Positions 36,505 through 47,700 of a stretch of 64,000 nt of DNA are shown one piece after another; positions within the stretch are counted from its first letter, which is position 1; the number at the start of each line of letters is the position of its first letter. The DNA lies in contig NZ_JH378833.1 in the NCBI RefSeq assembly GCF_000235445.1, forward strand, positions 147,346 through 211,345. Reading direction: 5' to 3'. The notes under the pieces are model-generated. The model ran no database searches and was not told the DNA's origin. It saw nothing but the letters and a program-made list of their open reading frames with translations. The DNA comes from Johnsonella ignava ATCC 51276 (GTDB lineage Bacteria; Bacillota; Clostridia; Lachnospirales; Lachnospiraceae). The position numbers and the translations under genes were made by a program.

Positions 36505-37384
36505 CCTCTTCTCCTGAAATTACCCTAGGTTCGGCAAATACTCTCACAACCTCACCAAGTTTATTAAATGAAAATACCGTAAGTATTATAAATACTCCGG
36601 GGATTATTGCCATATATGGTGCTTTTTGTAAAAATTTCTGTGAACTTTGCAAAAGACTGCCCCAGCTTGACATAGGTGCAGACACACCTTTGCCTAAAAA
36701 ACTTAAGGCACTTTCAACCATTATAGCAGAAGCTATAGAAGCTGTTGAGGCTGTTATAACGGTAGGAAAAACGGCAGGAAGTATATGTGTAAACATAATC
36801 CTCCACGGATTTACACCTATAAATACGGCATATTTTATATAATCCCTCTCCTTAACCGAAAGCACCTCGGAACGTATAAGCCTTGCAATTTCCATCCAGC
36901 CTAAAACCCCTATAACAAGTATAAGTGAAATCAATCCCTTTTTAAAAACCATGCTTATAACCATAACCATTATTATCCAGGGAATTGATGACAGCACATC
37001 CACAAAACGCATTAAAACAGTATCAATTATACCTCCGAAATACCCTGATGCCATCCCTGCACCGACACCTATAAATATTGATGTAAACATTGCCAATATA
37101 CCTACAAGAAGTGATACTCTCCCGCCATATAAAACTCTCATAAAATAATCCCTCCCCATATCATCCGTTCCAAACCAGTGCAAAGATGAGGGAGGTTTCA
37201 GCTTCCCCGTTACATCTATCGCATTAGGATCATTGGGAGAAAACACTACAAATATACTTATAAGAAGTATTACCGATATGTATACAAGTGAAAATATCGC
37301 CTGTTTATTATTTTTAAATTCCCATATAAGATTTTCAATCCTTCTGCCCGGCTTTGCCTTGGCTTTGGTATTTGAGCTGTTCAT
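36497..37384 (-). CDS. oppC: Oligopeptide ABC transporter permease OppC
   Basis: 295 residues; a polar N-terminus, helix ~32-52, LHWFGTDDMGRDYFMRVLYGGRVS, then five helices, with the ATPase-contact loop YAVFIGVNPWRIMFTHILP. Lies 63 bp behind oppB. Confidence 0.92.
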   Translation of the reverse strand: MNSSNTKAKAKPGRRIENLIWEFKNNKQAIFSLVYISVILLISIFVVFSPNDPNAIDVTGKLKPPSSLHWFGTDDMGRDYFMRVLYGGRVSLLVGILAMFTSIFIGVGAGMASGYFGGIIDTVLMRFVDVLSSIPWIIMVMVISMVFKKGLISLILVIGVLGWMEIARLIRSEVLSVKERDYIKYAVFIGVNPWRIMFTHILPAVFPTVITASTASIASAIMVESALSFLGKGVSAPMSSWGSLLQSSQKFLQKAPYMAIIPGVFIILTVFSFNKLGEVVRVFAEPRVISGEEDV

Positions 37385-37447
37385 TTTTAAAATCCTCTTT
37401 AATTAAAGATGAATCGGGATCTTATTTCTAAAACCCCGATTTTATTT

Positions 37448-38401
37448 TTATCCTGGTTCCTTTATTCTCGGATCAACTATGCAATATAATATATCTGATA
37501 AAAGATTCCCGATTATAACAAGACTTCCTGAAAGCACCAGTATATCCATAACTATGGGATAGTCAAGTGCATCAACCGATTTTAAAAAATACTGTCCTAT
37601 ACCCGGCCATGAAAATATACTTTCAGTTATAACGGCTCCGGTTACAAGCATAGGCAGTGCCATGCCCAGCTTTGTAACAAGCGGCAGCAGAACATTTCTT
37701 GCAACATGTTTAAATAAAATCTCATACTTTGATGCACCAAATGCCCTCTGTACAAGCACATAATCCTCCTTAAGCTGACTTATCGCCAGGGCTCTGACAT
37801 ATCTTGTAAGATCAGGTAGAAATGATATCACAAGAACCGTATAGGGCATTATAAAATGTCGTATATAATCCGTAAATGAATTTTCCTTCCCTATGGTATG
37901 CATACCTATAAACGGCAGGAGTTTTAATTTATAGCCAAGTATGTACATCATTATCATCGCAAACCAGAAAGTCGGGACTGCAAGCCCTACCGAACACATA
38001 CCGTCTATAAGCTTATCCTGCCATCTGTTTCTGCAGCTTCCGGCAATAAGACCAAGTATTATTGCAAGTGTATAGGCTGTTAAATAGGACGGGAGTATAA
38101 GCTTTATTGTAGCCGGGATACGCACCATTAAATCATATTTTATCTTTGTATGAGACAGGAGGGAGTAACCGAACTCCCCCCTGCATATATTTTTAAGCCA
38201 CCTTATATACTGAACCGGCACAGGATCATTTAAACCGTACTCCTGTCTTATAGCATCTATTTCTACCTGTGTCATGTCAGGAGTAGTAAGTGCATCTATC
38301 GCATCATAAGGTGCCAGATTTATTAATGCAAAACATATAATAGTAATTAAAAGCATTAGAGGCACTGCCTGGAGTATGCGTTTTACTATATATCTTAACA
38401 T
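37448..38401 (-). CDS. oppB: Oligopeptide ABC transporter permease OppB
   Basis: 317 residues with six predicted helices; typical start MLRYIVKRILQAVPLMLLI and loop LVQRAFGASKYEILFKHVARNVLLP. Lies 54 bp behind oppA. Confidence 0.92.
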   Translation of the reverse strand: MLRYIVKRILQAVPLMLLITIICFALINLAPYDAIDALTTPDMTQVEIDAIRQEYGLNDPVPVQYIRWLKNICRGEFGYSLLSHTKIKYDLMVRIPATIKLILPSYLTAYTLAIILGLIAGSCRNRWQDKLIDGMCSVGLAVPTFWFAMIMMYILGYKLKLLPFIGMHTIGKENSFTDYIRHFIMPYTVLVISFLPDLTRYVRALAISQLKEDYVLVQRAFGASKYEILFKHVARNVLLPLVTKLGMALPMLVTGAVITESIFSWPGIGQYFLKSVDALDYPIVMDILVLSGSLVIIGNLLSDILYCIVDPRIKEPG

Positions 38402-38455
38402 TACCTACCTCATTTTATTTTAAGTTATACATATTCTAAATGTTTATACTTATGT

Positions 38456-40072
38456 TTATTTAAACTTAAGCTTTGACAAATCTCCAAAAGTATAGATAGG
38501 CACAAGCTTTGCCTCATCCACTCCGTCAAGCCTCTTTGAAGTTACAAGAGTCCTTAGGTTGGTTCCAAGCGGATAGTATATAGCTTCTTCAGATACAAGT
38601 TTCTGTACCTTGTCATAGATCTCTTTGCGCTTACTTTCATCAAGTGTTGCATTGCCCTCTTCAAACAGCCTGTCTATTTCTTCATTATGGAAATTAAGTC
38701 TGTTATCTTTTTTTGATGAAAATAACATAGCAAATGTATCAGGATCGCTTCCCATAACATAACCGCCTATAAACATATCATAATCAGTAACCGTATTGTC
38801 ATTAGTCAGCTTCATATAAGCCGGAGTATTTACACCGCTAAGCTCAACCTGTATACCCGCCTCCTTAAGCTCCGACTGTATTGTAAGTGCCATCCTTTCA
38901 TGCATGCTGTCTTCGGATATATAGCAAAGTTTTAAGTTTTTAGCTCCGTCTTTAGTCAGCTCCTTTGCCTTTTCAACATCATGCTCCCATTTCTGTACTT
39001 TATCGGTATAGTATTTGTTATCAAAAGGCAGAAATGAATATCCAAGCTCGTAAAATTTCCTGTCGGTATACGCCGCAAGCAGAATTTCATCTCTGTCAAG
39101 AGCATAAAGCACACCCTCACGGTATTTTTTATCCTTCATTTTTTCACTTGCCGAATTAAGCCTTATATACGGTACTCTGCCCTCACTGTAATTATGAATT
39201 TCAAAGGCTTCATTATCAATATACGGTTCAAGAAGGTCAGGCGGCACTATCATGGCATCCGCCTCACCTGCCTGCATCGTAAGATTTGCAGTATCCGACT
39301 GCTCTATATTTCTGTATATAATAGTATCAATTGCAGCCTCTCCCTTTACATAATAAGGATTCTTTTTAAATTTAATATATTCACCTGTTTTATACTCTTC
39401 AAATACATAAGGTCCTGCACCCACAGGCTTTTCTTCAATCAAATTTACATCAAATGATGCTCTGCCTTCAAATATATGCTTAGGAAGTATACTTACCTCA
39501 TCAGAAAGCATCTCCGCCGCACTGGCACTTACAGCCGGCAGCTTAAATATAACAGTTGTATCATCTTGTTTTTCCACCTTGATAGGTTTATCCCCTACAT
39601 AAAGATTTTGTGTACTTTCATTGATTTTCTCATATGTAAACACTATATCATCAGCTGTAAGAGGCTGCCCGTCGCTCCATTTAAGACCGTCTTTAAGCTT
39701 CATAGTATAGCTTAATCCGTCCTCAGAAGCTTCCATACTCTGTGCAAGTATATAATCATAAGTTCCGTCAGAATATATATGATATGCCGGTGCGTAAACT
39801 GCATGTGCAAGCATAAGACCCCACCTGTCGTCTGCGGTCATAGGGTTAAAACTGTTCCCCGTATCACCCTGTACTATATAGGTAAATACGGACTCTCCGC
39901 CTGATGCCGCCCCGTTTTTGCCGCTGTCGGATGCCTCTTCGCCTTTTGCACTGCCGTTTTGCAGACTTTCCTTAGATGTGCCTGAGCCGGTATTTCCCCC
40001 ACCCGAACATGCAGCTGTAAGAGCTGCGGCGACTGCAAAAATTGACAGGACTTTTATAAGTCTTTTTTTCAT
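38456..40072 (-). CDS. oppA: Oligopeptide-binding lipoprotein
   Basis: 538 residues. Lipoprotein signal MKKRLIKVLSIFAVAAALTAAC, a Gly/Ser/Glu linker, then a family 5 binding-protein domain (LKWSDGQPLTADDIVFTYEKI, PVGAGPYVFEEYK, YREGVLYALDRDEIL). First gene of a complete oppABCDF operon. Peptide specificity cannot be read. Unlike the 29.2-kb binding protein it has an intact signal sequence. Confidence 0.92.
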   Translation of the reverse strand: MKKRLIKVLSIFAVAAALTAACSGGGNTGSGTSKESLQNGSAKGEEASDSGKNGAASGGESVFTYIVQGDTGNSFNPMTADDRWGLMLAHAVYAPAYHIYSDGTYDYILAQSMEASEDGLSYTMKLKDGLKWSDGQPLTADDIVFTYEKINESTQNLYVGDKPIKVEKQDDTTVIFKLPAVSASAAEMLSDEVSILPKHIFEGRASFDVNLIEEKPVGAGPYVFEEYKTGEYIKFKKNPYYVKGEAAIDTIIYRNIEQSDTANLTMQAGEADAMIVPPDLLEPYIDNEAFEIHNYSEGRVPYIRLNSASEKMKDKKYREGVLYALDRDEILLAAYTDRKFYELGYSFLPFDNKYYTDKVQKWEHDVEKAKELTKDGAKNLKLCYISEDSMHERMALTIQSELKEAGIQVELSGVNTPAYMKLTNDNTVTDYDMFIGGYVMGSDPDTFAMLFSSKKDNRLNFHNEEIDRLFEEGNATLDESKRKEIYDKVQKLVSEEAIYYPLGTNLRTLVTSKRLDGVDEAKLVPIYTFGDLSKLKFK

Positions 40073-40160
40073 AATCTTCTCCTTAAAATTAAATAATCGT
40101 CTTTAAAGTTTTAATATTTGTTAATAACATACTAAAAACTTCGTATTTTAACATTATAAG

Positions 40161-41459
40161 TTAAAAAGCGGAATATTGCAAGACGGCAGTACCGTCCGTC
40201 TCAATTATTATGCTGCTTGTATAAAAACATCTCAGTGCATCCATCATATATTTAAGATCCTTTGCACCTGCACTTTCATAGGGGGAATGCATTGCAAGCT
40301 GGGCAAGCCCTATATCAACTGACGGCAGCGACACATGAGAACCTGATATATTTCCGAGTGTAGAGCCCCCGGGAAGTCTTGAATTATTAAAATAGTTCTG
40401 TGATAATGCTCCCGCTTTTTTACATATTTTTTCAAATACCGCTGAAGTAAATGCATCCGTTGTATAGCGTGTACTGTGTTTAATAACTACACCGCCATTT
40501 AATATACATATATTTGTAGGATCCGATCTGTCAGGGTAATTAGGATGATAGGCATGTGCATTATCTGCAGAAATCATAAAACTTCCCTGTATTGCCATAA
40601 TCCTTTCTTCATCATTTTTTCCTGAAGCAAAACATATACGGCTTATGCAGTCATATAAAAATGTCGAATCGGCACCCTGCCTTGTAAGACTGCCTATCTC
40701 CTCATTATCAAACACTGTTAATACTGTGCAATTATCTTTATTTTCAGATTCCAGAAATGCGCAAAGACAGGTATATACACACTCAAGGTCATCAAGTTTA
40801 GGTGCCGCTATAAATTCACTCTCTGCACCGAATATACAGCCTCTCATACGGTTATACATATATAAATTATATGAGATTATATCTTCTTTTTTTACACCTG
40901 CGCTTTCTGCCGCAAGTTTCAATAAATCGGCTTCATTTCCTCCGAATAAAGGCAATGTATCCTTTTGAGGATTTAATTCAATCCCTTTATTTACATCACG
41001 GTTCATATGTATGGCAAGGCTCGGTATTACAAGCAGATCTTTTTTTATGTCTGCAAGCACTGTTTTAACACCCTTTTTTGTATCTATAACAAGCTTTCCG
41101 GCAACAGAAAGGGGTCTGTCAAACCAGAGCCCAAGCTGCATACCTCCATATACTTCAGTATTCAGACTTGTATAGCCTTCTTTTAATCTTATCTCAGGCG
41201 AAGTTTTTATCTTAAAATTCGGCGAATCTCCATGAGGTGAAGATATTGAAAATGATTTAAATTTTCTTCCCGGAAATTTAAAGGCAAATATAGATGTCAT
41301 ATTTCTTGTAGTAAAATATTTTCCTCCGGCTTCAAGTTCCCACTTTTTTGTTTCGTCAATCTCCTTAAACCCCTGTTTAAGCAGCCTTTCCTTTACTGTA
41401 TAAACGGTATGTGCTGCACTTGGACAATTTTCTATAAAATCAAAAAAATCATTAATCAC
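40161..41459 (-). CDS. apeB: M18 family aminopeptidase (aspartyl aminopeptidase type)
   Basis: 432 residues, cytoplasmic metallopeptidase removing N-terminal, often acidic, residues. Family landmarks: SPHGDSPNFKIK near residue 75, LFGGNEADLLKLAAE, VFDNEEIGSLTRQGADSTF (metal-binding Asp/Glu), SADNAHAYHPNYPDRSDP, and a C-terminal MHSPYESAGAKD. Directly upstream of oppA on the same strand, so imported peptides can be degraded by a neighbour gene product. Confidence 0.93.
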   Translation of the reverse strand: MINDFFDFIENCPSAAHTVYTVKERLLKQGFKEIDETKKWELEAGGKYFTTRNMTSIFAFKFPGRKFKSFSISSPHGDSPNFKIKTSPEIRLKEGYTSLNTEVYGGMQLGLWFDRPLSVAGKLVIDTKKGVKTVLADIKKDLLVIPSLAIHMNRDVNKGIELNPQKDTLPLFGGNEADLLKLAAESAGVKKEDIISYNLYMYNRMRGCIFGAESEFIAAPKLDDLECVYTCLCAFLESENKDNCTVLTVFDNEEIGSLTRQGADSTFLYDCISRICFASGKNDEERIMAIQGSFMISADNAHAYHPNYPDRSDPTNICILNGGVVIKHSTRYTTDAFTSAVFEKICKKAGALSQNYFNNSRLPGGSTLGNISGSHVSLPSVDIGLAQLAMHSPYESAGAKDLKYMMDALRCFYTSSIIIETDGTAVLQYSAF

Positions 41460-41544
41460 GGCAATTTTTCTCCTTATTATTTTATTTTTATTTTTTGTTT
41501 TTTATATTAATAATCATTTTTATTACGCTGACTTAAAATACTTT

Positions 41545-42246
41545 TCAACTATCCTGCTTAAGCTGTTCTGCCGCTTTAAAAAACTTTTTTTCAATAAAGA
41601 GCTTTATATTATCTGCAAATACATCATGCTCTGCATTTTCAGCTTCATCAAGATAAATTCTTGCACAATACAATATAAAATTTGACATAAGCAAAGTAAA
41701 AATTTTTAAATCAAGCTGCAGAAAAAGACCGCTCATTTCAGCATCTAAAACCTGTTTTTCAAGTACACGCATAAAACCTTTCTGAAGATGCAAAAAAAGT
41801 ATGCCGTCTTTATTTATCTCAAATATCTTTTTATATTGAGCTTTATTCAAATCTATCTTTTCAATCAGTATATTAATGAAATCTGCCGTTGTCTGCGGAC
41901 TGTAAAAAAATACAGTATCGGATTTAACACGGTTTTCCTCAATAAATATATCTATTGAATGATTAAGCAGGTCAAACTTATCTTCAAAATATCTGTAAAA
42001 TGTGGAACGTGGTATCATAGCTTCCTTACAGAGCCTTGTAAGAGTGATTTTTTCAAAAGGTATATTTCCAAGCAGTCTAAAAAGTGCCGTTCTTAAAAGA
42101 GCTGATGTCCTTAGAGCCGCTATACCTGTTTTACGATTAATATAAACACCTTTATCACTGTCCGTTTTAACGGTTTCGGCATCCATTTTACCATCAGATG
42201 CTTTAATACAGCCTTTCTTATATAATTTATCTTGCATATTTTTCAA
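41545..42246 (-). CDS. TetR family transcriptional regulator
   Basis: 233 residues. A charged ~45-residue N-terminal extension precedes the TetR helix-turn-helix (FRLLGNIPFEKITLTRLCKEAMIPRSTFYRYFEDKFDLLNH); the C-terminal domain senses an unknown ligand. Divergent from the MMPL exporter with the dyad at 42302-42327 between. Starts at TTG 42246, nine bases after AAGGA; the ATG at 42237 would be too far. Confidence 0.9.
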   Translation of the reverse strand: MKNMQDKLYKKGCIKASDGKMDAETVKTDSDKGVYINRKTGIAALRTSALLRTALFRLLGNIPFEKITLTRLCKEAMIPRSTFYRYFEDKFDLLNHSIDIFIEENRVKSDTVFFYSPQTTADFINILIEKIDLNKAQYKKIFEINKDGILFLHLQKGFMRVLEKQVLDAEMSGLFLQLDLKIFTLLMSNFILYCARIYLDEAENAEHDVFADNIKLFIEKKFFKAAEQLKQDS

Positions 42247-42301
42247 TTAATCAATTCCTTTTAAAAACTTATTTTATTACTTTTATTTTAGTACACTTTT
42301 A

Positions 42302-42327
42302 AAAATATGTCTCATATGGCACATTTT
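42302..42327. promoter_or_regulatory. Dyad operator between TetR and MMPL genes
   Basis: AAAATATGTC-TCATAT-GGCACATTTT, ten-base arms matching at eight positions around a palindromic-like centre. Position and shape fit a TetR-family operator controlling both divergent units. Confidence 0.65.
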
Positions 42328-42434
42328 AAAAATTCTAATTCTTGAATATTTTTGCATAATAATAAATAATAGTCAAGACCTGAGGCAACCGCTTTAGAGA
42401 AACACTGATTATATGTTATATGAGGATTGATTTT

Positions 42435-44780
42435 ATGAATAATACAAAAAATAACGCTGCAGATACATTTATGATGAAGCTTGCCTCATTTATAGTTAAT
42501 AAAAGGGCTGCTTTTTTAGTTTTTTTTACAATTGCATGTATATACTGCATTACCTGTATTTCAAAAGTAGAGATTATAAACGAACTTACAGAATATCTGC
42601 CTGAGAGTGCACAGACAAAACAGGGCATTGATATTATGGACAGTGAATTTACTACACTTGGCAGTGCAAAAATACTTGTAGCCAATATCACATATGAAAA
42701 AGCTTTATTGCTCTCTAAAGAAATCAAAAATATAGACGGCATCTCATCCGTTAAATTTTATGACAGAGACGATAAGGACTATGATAAAAAGGAAATAAGT
42801 GATTATTACAAAGATGCATCAGCACTTTTTACACTGACATTTGATGAAGCTGAAGATACTCCGCTTTCCCAAAAAGCGATAGCCTCTGTCAGAAAACTTC
42901 TATCAGACTATGATGCATATGTCTACACAACAGTTGACAAAGATGATGCTGCAAGTTTAAAAAATGACATGAAGCTTATATTGGTACTTGTAGCATTTAT
43001 TATACTGATGGTACTTTTATTTACTTCAAATACCTATATGGAGATACTTATATTTCTTATAGTATTTGTAGTATCTGCAATACTTAATATAGGTACAAAT
43101 TTTATATTTAAAAATGTATCATTTGTAACCAATGCAGTTGCAACCGTACTTCAGCTTGCCATGTCAATAGATTATGCAATTATCTATTTCCACAGATTTA
43201 CCGAAGAAAGGCAGCACCTTGACAGCACACATGCAGCCAAGCTGGCACTTAGCAAAGCTATAATTGAAATATCGTCAAGCAGCCTTACAACTATATCAGG
43301 TATGCTTGCACTTATGCTTATGCAGTTTCGCATAGGCATGGACATGGGGCGTGTACTTACAAAAGCAATAGTTCTCAGTATGCTTACCGTCTTTTTACTT
43401 ATGCCTGCACTTATAATACTGTTTTCAAAAGCAATAGATAAAACACGACATAAAAGCTTTGTACCGTCAATCAAACTATGGGGAAAGCTTGTAGTAAATA
43501 CAAGATTTATAGTGCTTCCGATATTTGCGGCAGCACTTATAGGAGGATATATATTTTCATCAAGAGTTTCATATATATATGATGTTAATTCAATTAAATC
43601 CGAGAAAAAAACTGAATATATAAAATCAAAGGAACGCATAGACAAAACCTTTAAAAATTCCAATGTAATGGCAGTAATAGTACCTAAAGAAGACTATTCA
43701 AAGGAAGCACAGCTTATAAAATCCCTTGAGGAAAATATACCTGAGATAGAATCCGTTACAGGTATGTCAAATATAAAGGTTGGAGCCAATGAGGAATATA
43801 CTCTTGTTGACAGCCTTAATCCTCGTGAATTTGCTGAAATCGCAGATATGGATTTAGATCAAATGAAACTTTTATTTAAGTTTTATGTTGCTGAAAACGG
43901 TCAATACGGAGCACTGCTTAAAAATATAGATGACTACCGAATACCTATAATCTCCCTTATAGATTTTATACATGAACAGAAAGAAAAACGTGCATTTGAA
44001 CTTAGTGATGATATCTCAAAAGATATAGATAAAATATATAATGATGTAAGTGATGCAAGAAAACAGCTTGAGGGAGAAAAATATTCAAGGATTATATTCC
44101 TGCTTAATACGCCTGTTGAGGGTACTGAAAGCTTCGCCTCTGCCGACCGTGTTAAAGAGACAGTTTCAAAATATTATAATGAAAGCTATGTTGTAGGCGA
44201 TGTTACAAGTAATGAGGAATTAAGCACTTCATTTAAAACTGACAATGTTAAAATAAGTATACTTACAGCACTTTTTGTCGGTATGGTACTTTTATTTACA
44301 TTCCAGTCAGCAGGACTTCCGTTCATGCTTATACTTACAATACAGGGAAGTATATGGATAAATTTCTCTATCCCCTACCTTTCAGGCTCAAACCTGTTTT
44401 TCTTAAGCTATCTTATAGTAAGTGCCATACAGATGGGTGCCACCATAGATTATGCCATAGTTATAACAGGGCGTTACCTTGAACTTAGGAAAACCATGCC
44501 CGATAAAAAAGAGGCTGCCATAGAAGCGCTTAATCAGGGATTTCCTACTATAATAACATCAGGAACCATTATGGTGTGTTCCGGATTTTTAATAGGGAAG
44601 ATAACCTCAAATGCCACAATAGCTTCTCTTGGAAAGACCCTCGGCATGGGAGCTATGATTTCAATAATACTTGTAATGAGTGTACTTCCTCAAATACTTA
44701 TAGTATTTGATAAACTTATAGATCTCTCCCATTTTGTGAAAGGAGGAAAAACAGATGAAGATTTTGAAACTCAGGAATAA
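42435..44780 (+). CDS. MMPL/RND-superfamily exporter
   Basis: About 781 residues in two similar halves, each with one helix, a large extracytoplasmic loop and a five-helix bundle (helices ~20-40, 180-330, 345-365, then ~600-760). Conserved sterol-sensing-like motifs SIDYAIIYFHRF and TIDYAIVITGRY carry the paired Asp-Tyr of the proton relay. MMPL proteins move lipids or hydrophobic compounds. The ATG at 42435 follows GAGG by nine bases. The next gene starts before this one ends. Confidence 0.92.
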   Translation: MNNTKNNAADTFMMKLASFIVNKRAAFLVFFTIACIYCITCISKVEIINELTEYLPESAQTKQGIDIMDSEFTTLGSAKILVANITYEKALLLSKEIKNIDGISSVKFYDRDDKDYDKKEISDYYKDASALFTLTFDEAEDTPLSQKAIASVRKLLSDYDAYVYTTVDKDDAASLKNDMKLILVLVAFIILMVLLFTSNTYMEILIFLIVFVVSAILNIGTNFIFKNVSFVTNAVATVLQLAMSIDYAIIYFHRFTEERQHLDSTHAAKLALSKAIIEISSSSLTTISGMLALMLMQFRIGMDMGRVLTKAIVLSMLTVFLLMPALIILFSKAIDKTRHKSFVPSIKLWGKLVVNTRFIVLPIFAAALIGGYIFSSRVSYIYDVNSIKSEKKTEYIKSKERIDKTFKNSNVMAVIVPKEDYSKEAQLIKSLEENIPEIESVTGMSNIKVGANEEYTLVDSLNPREFAEIADMDLDQMKLLFKFYVAENGQYGALLKNIDDYRIPIISLIDFIHEQKEKRAFELSDDISKDIDKIYNDVSDARKQLEGEKYSRIIFLLNTPVEGTESFASADRVKETVSKYYNESYVVGDVTSNEELSTSFKTDNVKISILTALFVGMVLLFTFQSAGLPFMLILTIQGSIWINFSIPYLSGSNLFFLSYLIVSAIQMGATIDYAIVITGRYLELRKTMPDKKEAAIEALNQGFPTIITSGTIMVCSGFLIGKITSNATIASLGKTLGMGAMISIILVMSVLPQILIVFDKLIDLSHFVKGGKTDEDFETQE

Positions 44781-47700
44781 ATATACAGATTTTATTTTTA
44801 AAAAATCCTCTAAGACTCAATATGATATTTTAGACGGCTCTAAGAATTTCATGATAAAAAAACGTATAGCAATCAGAAAAATCGCTTCAATACTTACAGC
44901 AGCGGCAATTATATTTAAAACAGCCTTTTTACCGGTTTTATCATATGCAGCCGCTGACTTTAAGACGGATACTTCTGTAAACCTAAAGCCTTTTAGTATC
45001 ATACATGGTGTATATGCCGGTACCTTTCGCAATAACTTATCAGTATATAATACTTATGCGGATATAAATTTAATGACTGATGAGGCAGGTACAATACATA
45101 TAAAAAATGAAGATGAATTTTTACTGTTTGCATCATTATGCAGCAGTGATGAATTTTCCGAAGGGCGACAATTTGCGCTTGAAGCGGATCTTGATTTTAC
45201 ACAAATCAGCTTTAAATCAGTACCTGTATTTGCAGGAAATTTTGAGGGAAACAGCCATACCATAAAAGGTATATTCATGCAGATATCAGGTGAATCAAAC
45301 GGAGTATTCAGGTATAATGAAGTTTCGGGGATTATAAAAAACCTGAATATAGGAGGCGATTTATCACTTGATTCAGCACCTGATACTAAAAAAAGCGGCG
45401 GAATATGTGGTATAAATAAAGGACGCATAGAGAACTGTACTTTTAGCGGAAGTATATCATCACTTGAGGATGTAGGCGGAATATGTGGTATAAACGAAAC
45501 AGGGGCGGTTATAGAAGCCTGCATAAATTACTCAGCCGTAAACGGCAATAAACGTATAGGCGGCATATGCGGATATAATAACGGCAATATAATCTCCTCA
45601 CTAAATAAAGGAAATATAAATACTTCAGACCGGGATATGGCTGAAGATGATAAAAATTTTAATCCGGAGAATATAAAAGAAGCCGCAGATATAGAAAAAA
45701 TCCAGGACGGCGGCGGCATAGCAGGCTATTCAGGCGGAAATATAATTTTATGTATAAATGAAGGAAATGTAGGATACAGACATAAAGGCTATAATGTAGG
45801 CGGTATAGCAGGCAGACATTCAGGTATAATCACAGAATGTATAAACAGGGGTACTATCACAGGCCGCAAGGATACCGGAGGCATAACAGGTCAGTTTGAA
45901 CCCTATCTTAATATAGTTTATAACCGTGATACATTTGACAATGTTGAAGATGAACTTGATGAGATCTCAAGGCTTGAGCGTTCATTGTCGGAAAATATAG
46001 AAAGCACTGCCGATAACTCGGCACAGCATATGGACAATGCAAGAGATATAATTAATAATATTAAAACATCAGGGCGTTCAAATAAAACCGAATTAAAAAA
46101 CGATAGAGATTCATTCAGACAAGACCTGAATCAAAAGCTGGATTTAGTAGATTCACTTGCCGATACCATTGATTCAGATATCGAAAATTCGCCTATGAGA
46201 GATAGCTTTTATCCTATAAGAGATGATATAAATGATTTAAAATCAAATATAGATAAATTAAAATCAGGGGAATGGGATAATGAAAATAATAATATAATAA
46301 GCAGAATTATAAATCTTAAAAAGCTCATAGAAAATATAAACCAGACAGCCGATAACCTTTCAGATGATACCAACAGGCTTTTAAATGAAGGTGTTGATAA
46401 TACATTAAATAATGTTGATACGCTTAAGGAAAATATAAGAAAACTCTATGAAGAGTTTAAGGGTATAAGTGATCTGTCCTCTGCTTATATAAATAAGCTT
46501 AATGATACCCTTGATAATGCCGACAAAGATATATCAGCCGATGTTGACAGACTTTCATCCGAGCTTGACTCTTTATCAAAAGATGTAAAATCAAAAAAAG
46601 AAAATATAAGATCTGATAAAAGAAATATTGAAAACAGTATTGACAATATACAAGACAGTATAAAGAATGAAAAAGAAAATACACGCTCAGAGCCTGATAG
46701 TAAAAAAGACAACAATCTTTTGCTCTTTAGTGATGCATCTGATGATTTGTCCTCCTATGAGGGAAATGGCATGATTAAATGCTGTGAAAATACGGGAAAT
46801 ATAATTTCAGACTACCAGGGAGGGGGCATAGCAGGAAATATAGGAATAGATATAGCAGCAGACCCTGAATATGATATAGACACACAGGGCAGCAAAAGCT
46901 TTAATATAACAAGAAATGCATATGCAGTACTGAGTCTGTGTAAAAATCTCGGTAATATAAAAGTGAAAAATGACTATGCAGGCGGCATAGTAGGAAAAGC
47001 AGGTATAGGTTTAATTAAAGACTCACAAAACTACGGCGATGTGGCATCTGCTGACGGAAGCTATGCAGGCGGTATAGCCGGAAGCAGCCAAGGCTCTATA
47101 AGCGCAAGCTGGAGCATGGGAGAAGTCGATGCAAAAAGCTATATAGGAGGTATAGCAGGTTTGGGAAATACTTTAAAGGATAATTATGCCATGGCGTTTA
47201 TAAAAAATACCGACTCTGAATTTACAGGCAGTATAGCCGGCTATATAAAAGAAGATGCAGACATGTCAGGCAATATATATGTTAATTCAGGCATAGGTGC
47301 CGTTGATAGAATTACAAGAAAAAAACAGGCAAGAGGGATTGACTATTATAGCTTTATATCCGGGGAAAATGTACCTGAAAATTTCAAGCACCTTAAAGTT
47401 GTATTTGAAACCGATGATATACTGCTTAAAACACTGGAATTAGATTACGGAAATTCAGTAGATATATCAGCCTATCCTGAGGTACCTGAAAAAGACGGTT
47501 ACTATTATATGTGGGAATATGCAGACCTTTCAAATATAACACAGAATAAAAGAGTAAAAGCATACTATCTGCCATGGAAAACAACCATAGCGTCCTCAGA
47601 TGACGAAAGACCGCTGCTTCTTGCAGAAGGTAATTTTCTGCCTGAAGCAAGACTTGTAATAAATAACGGTATTAATAATGACAGTATTTCCGAAAAAAAT

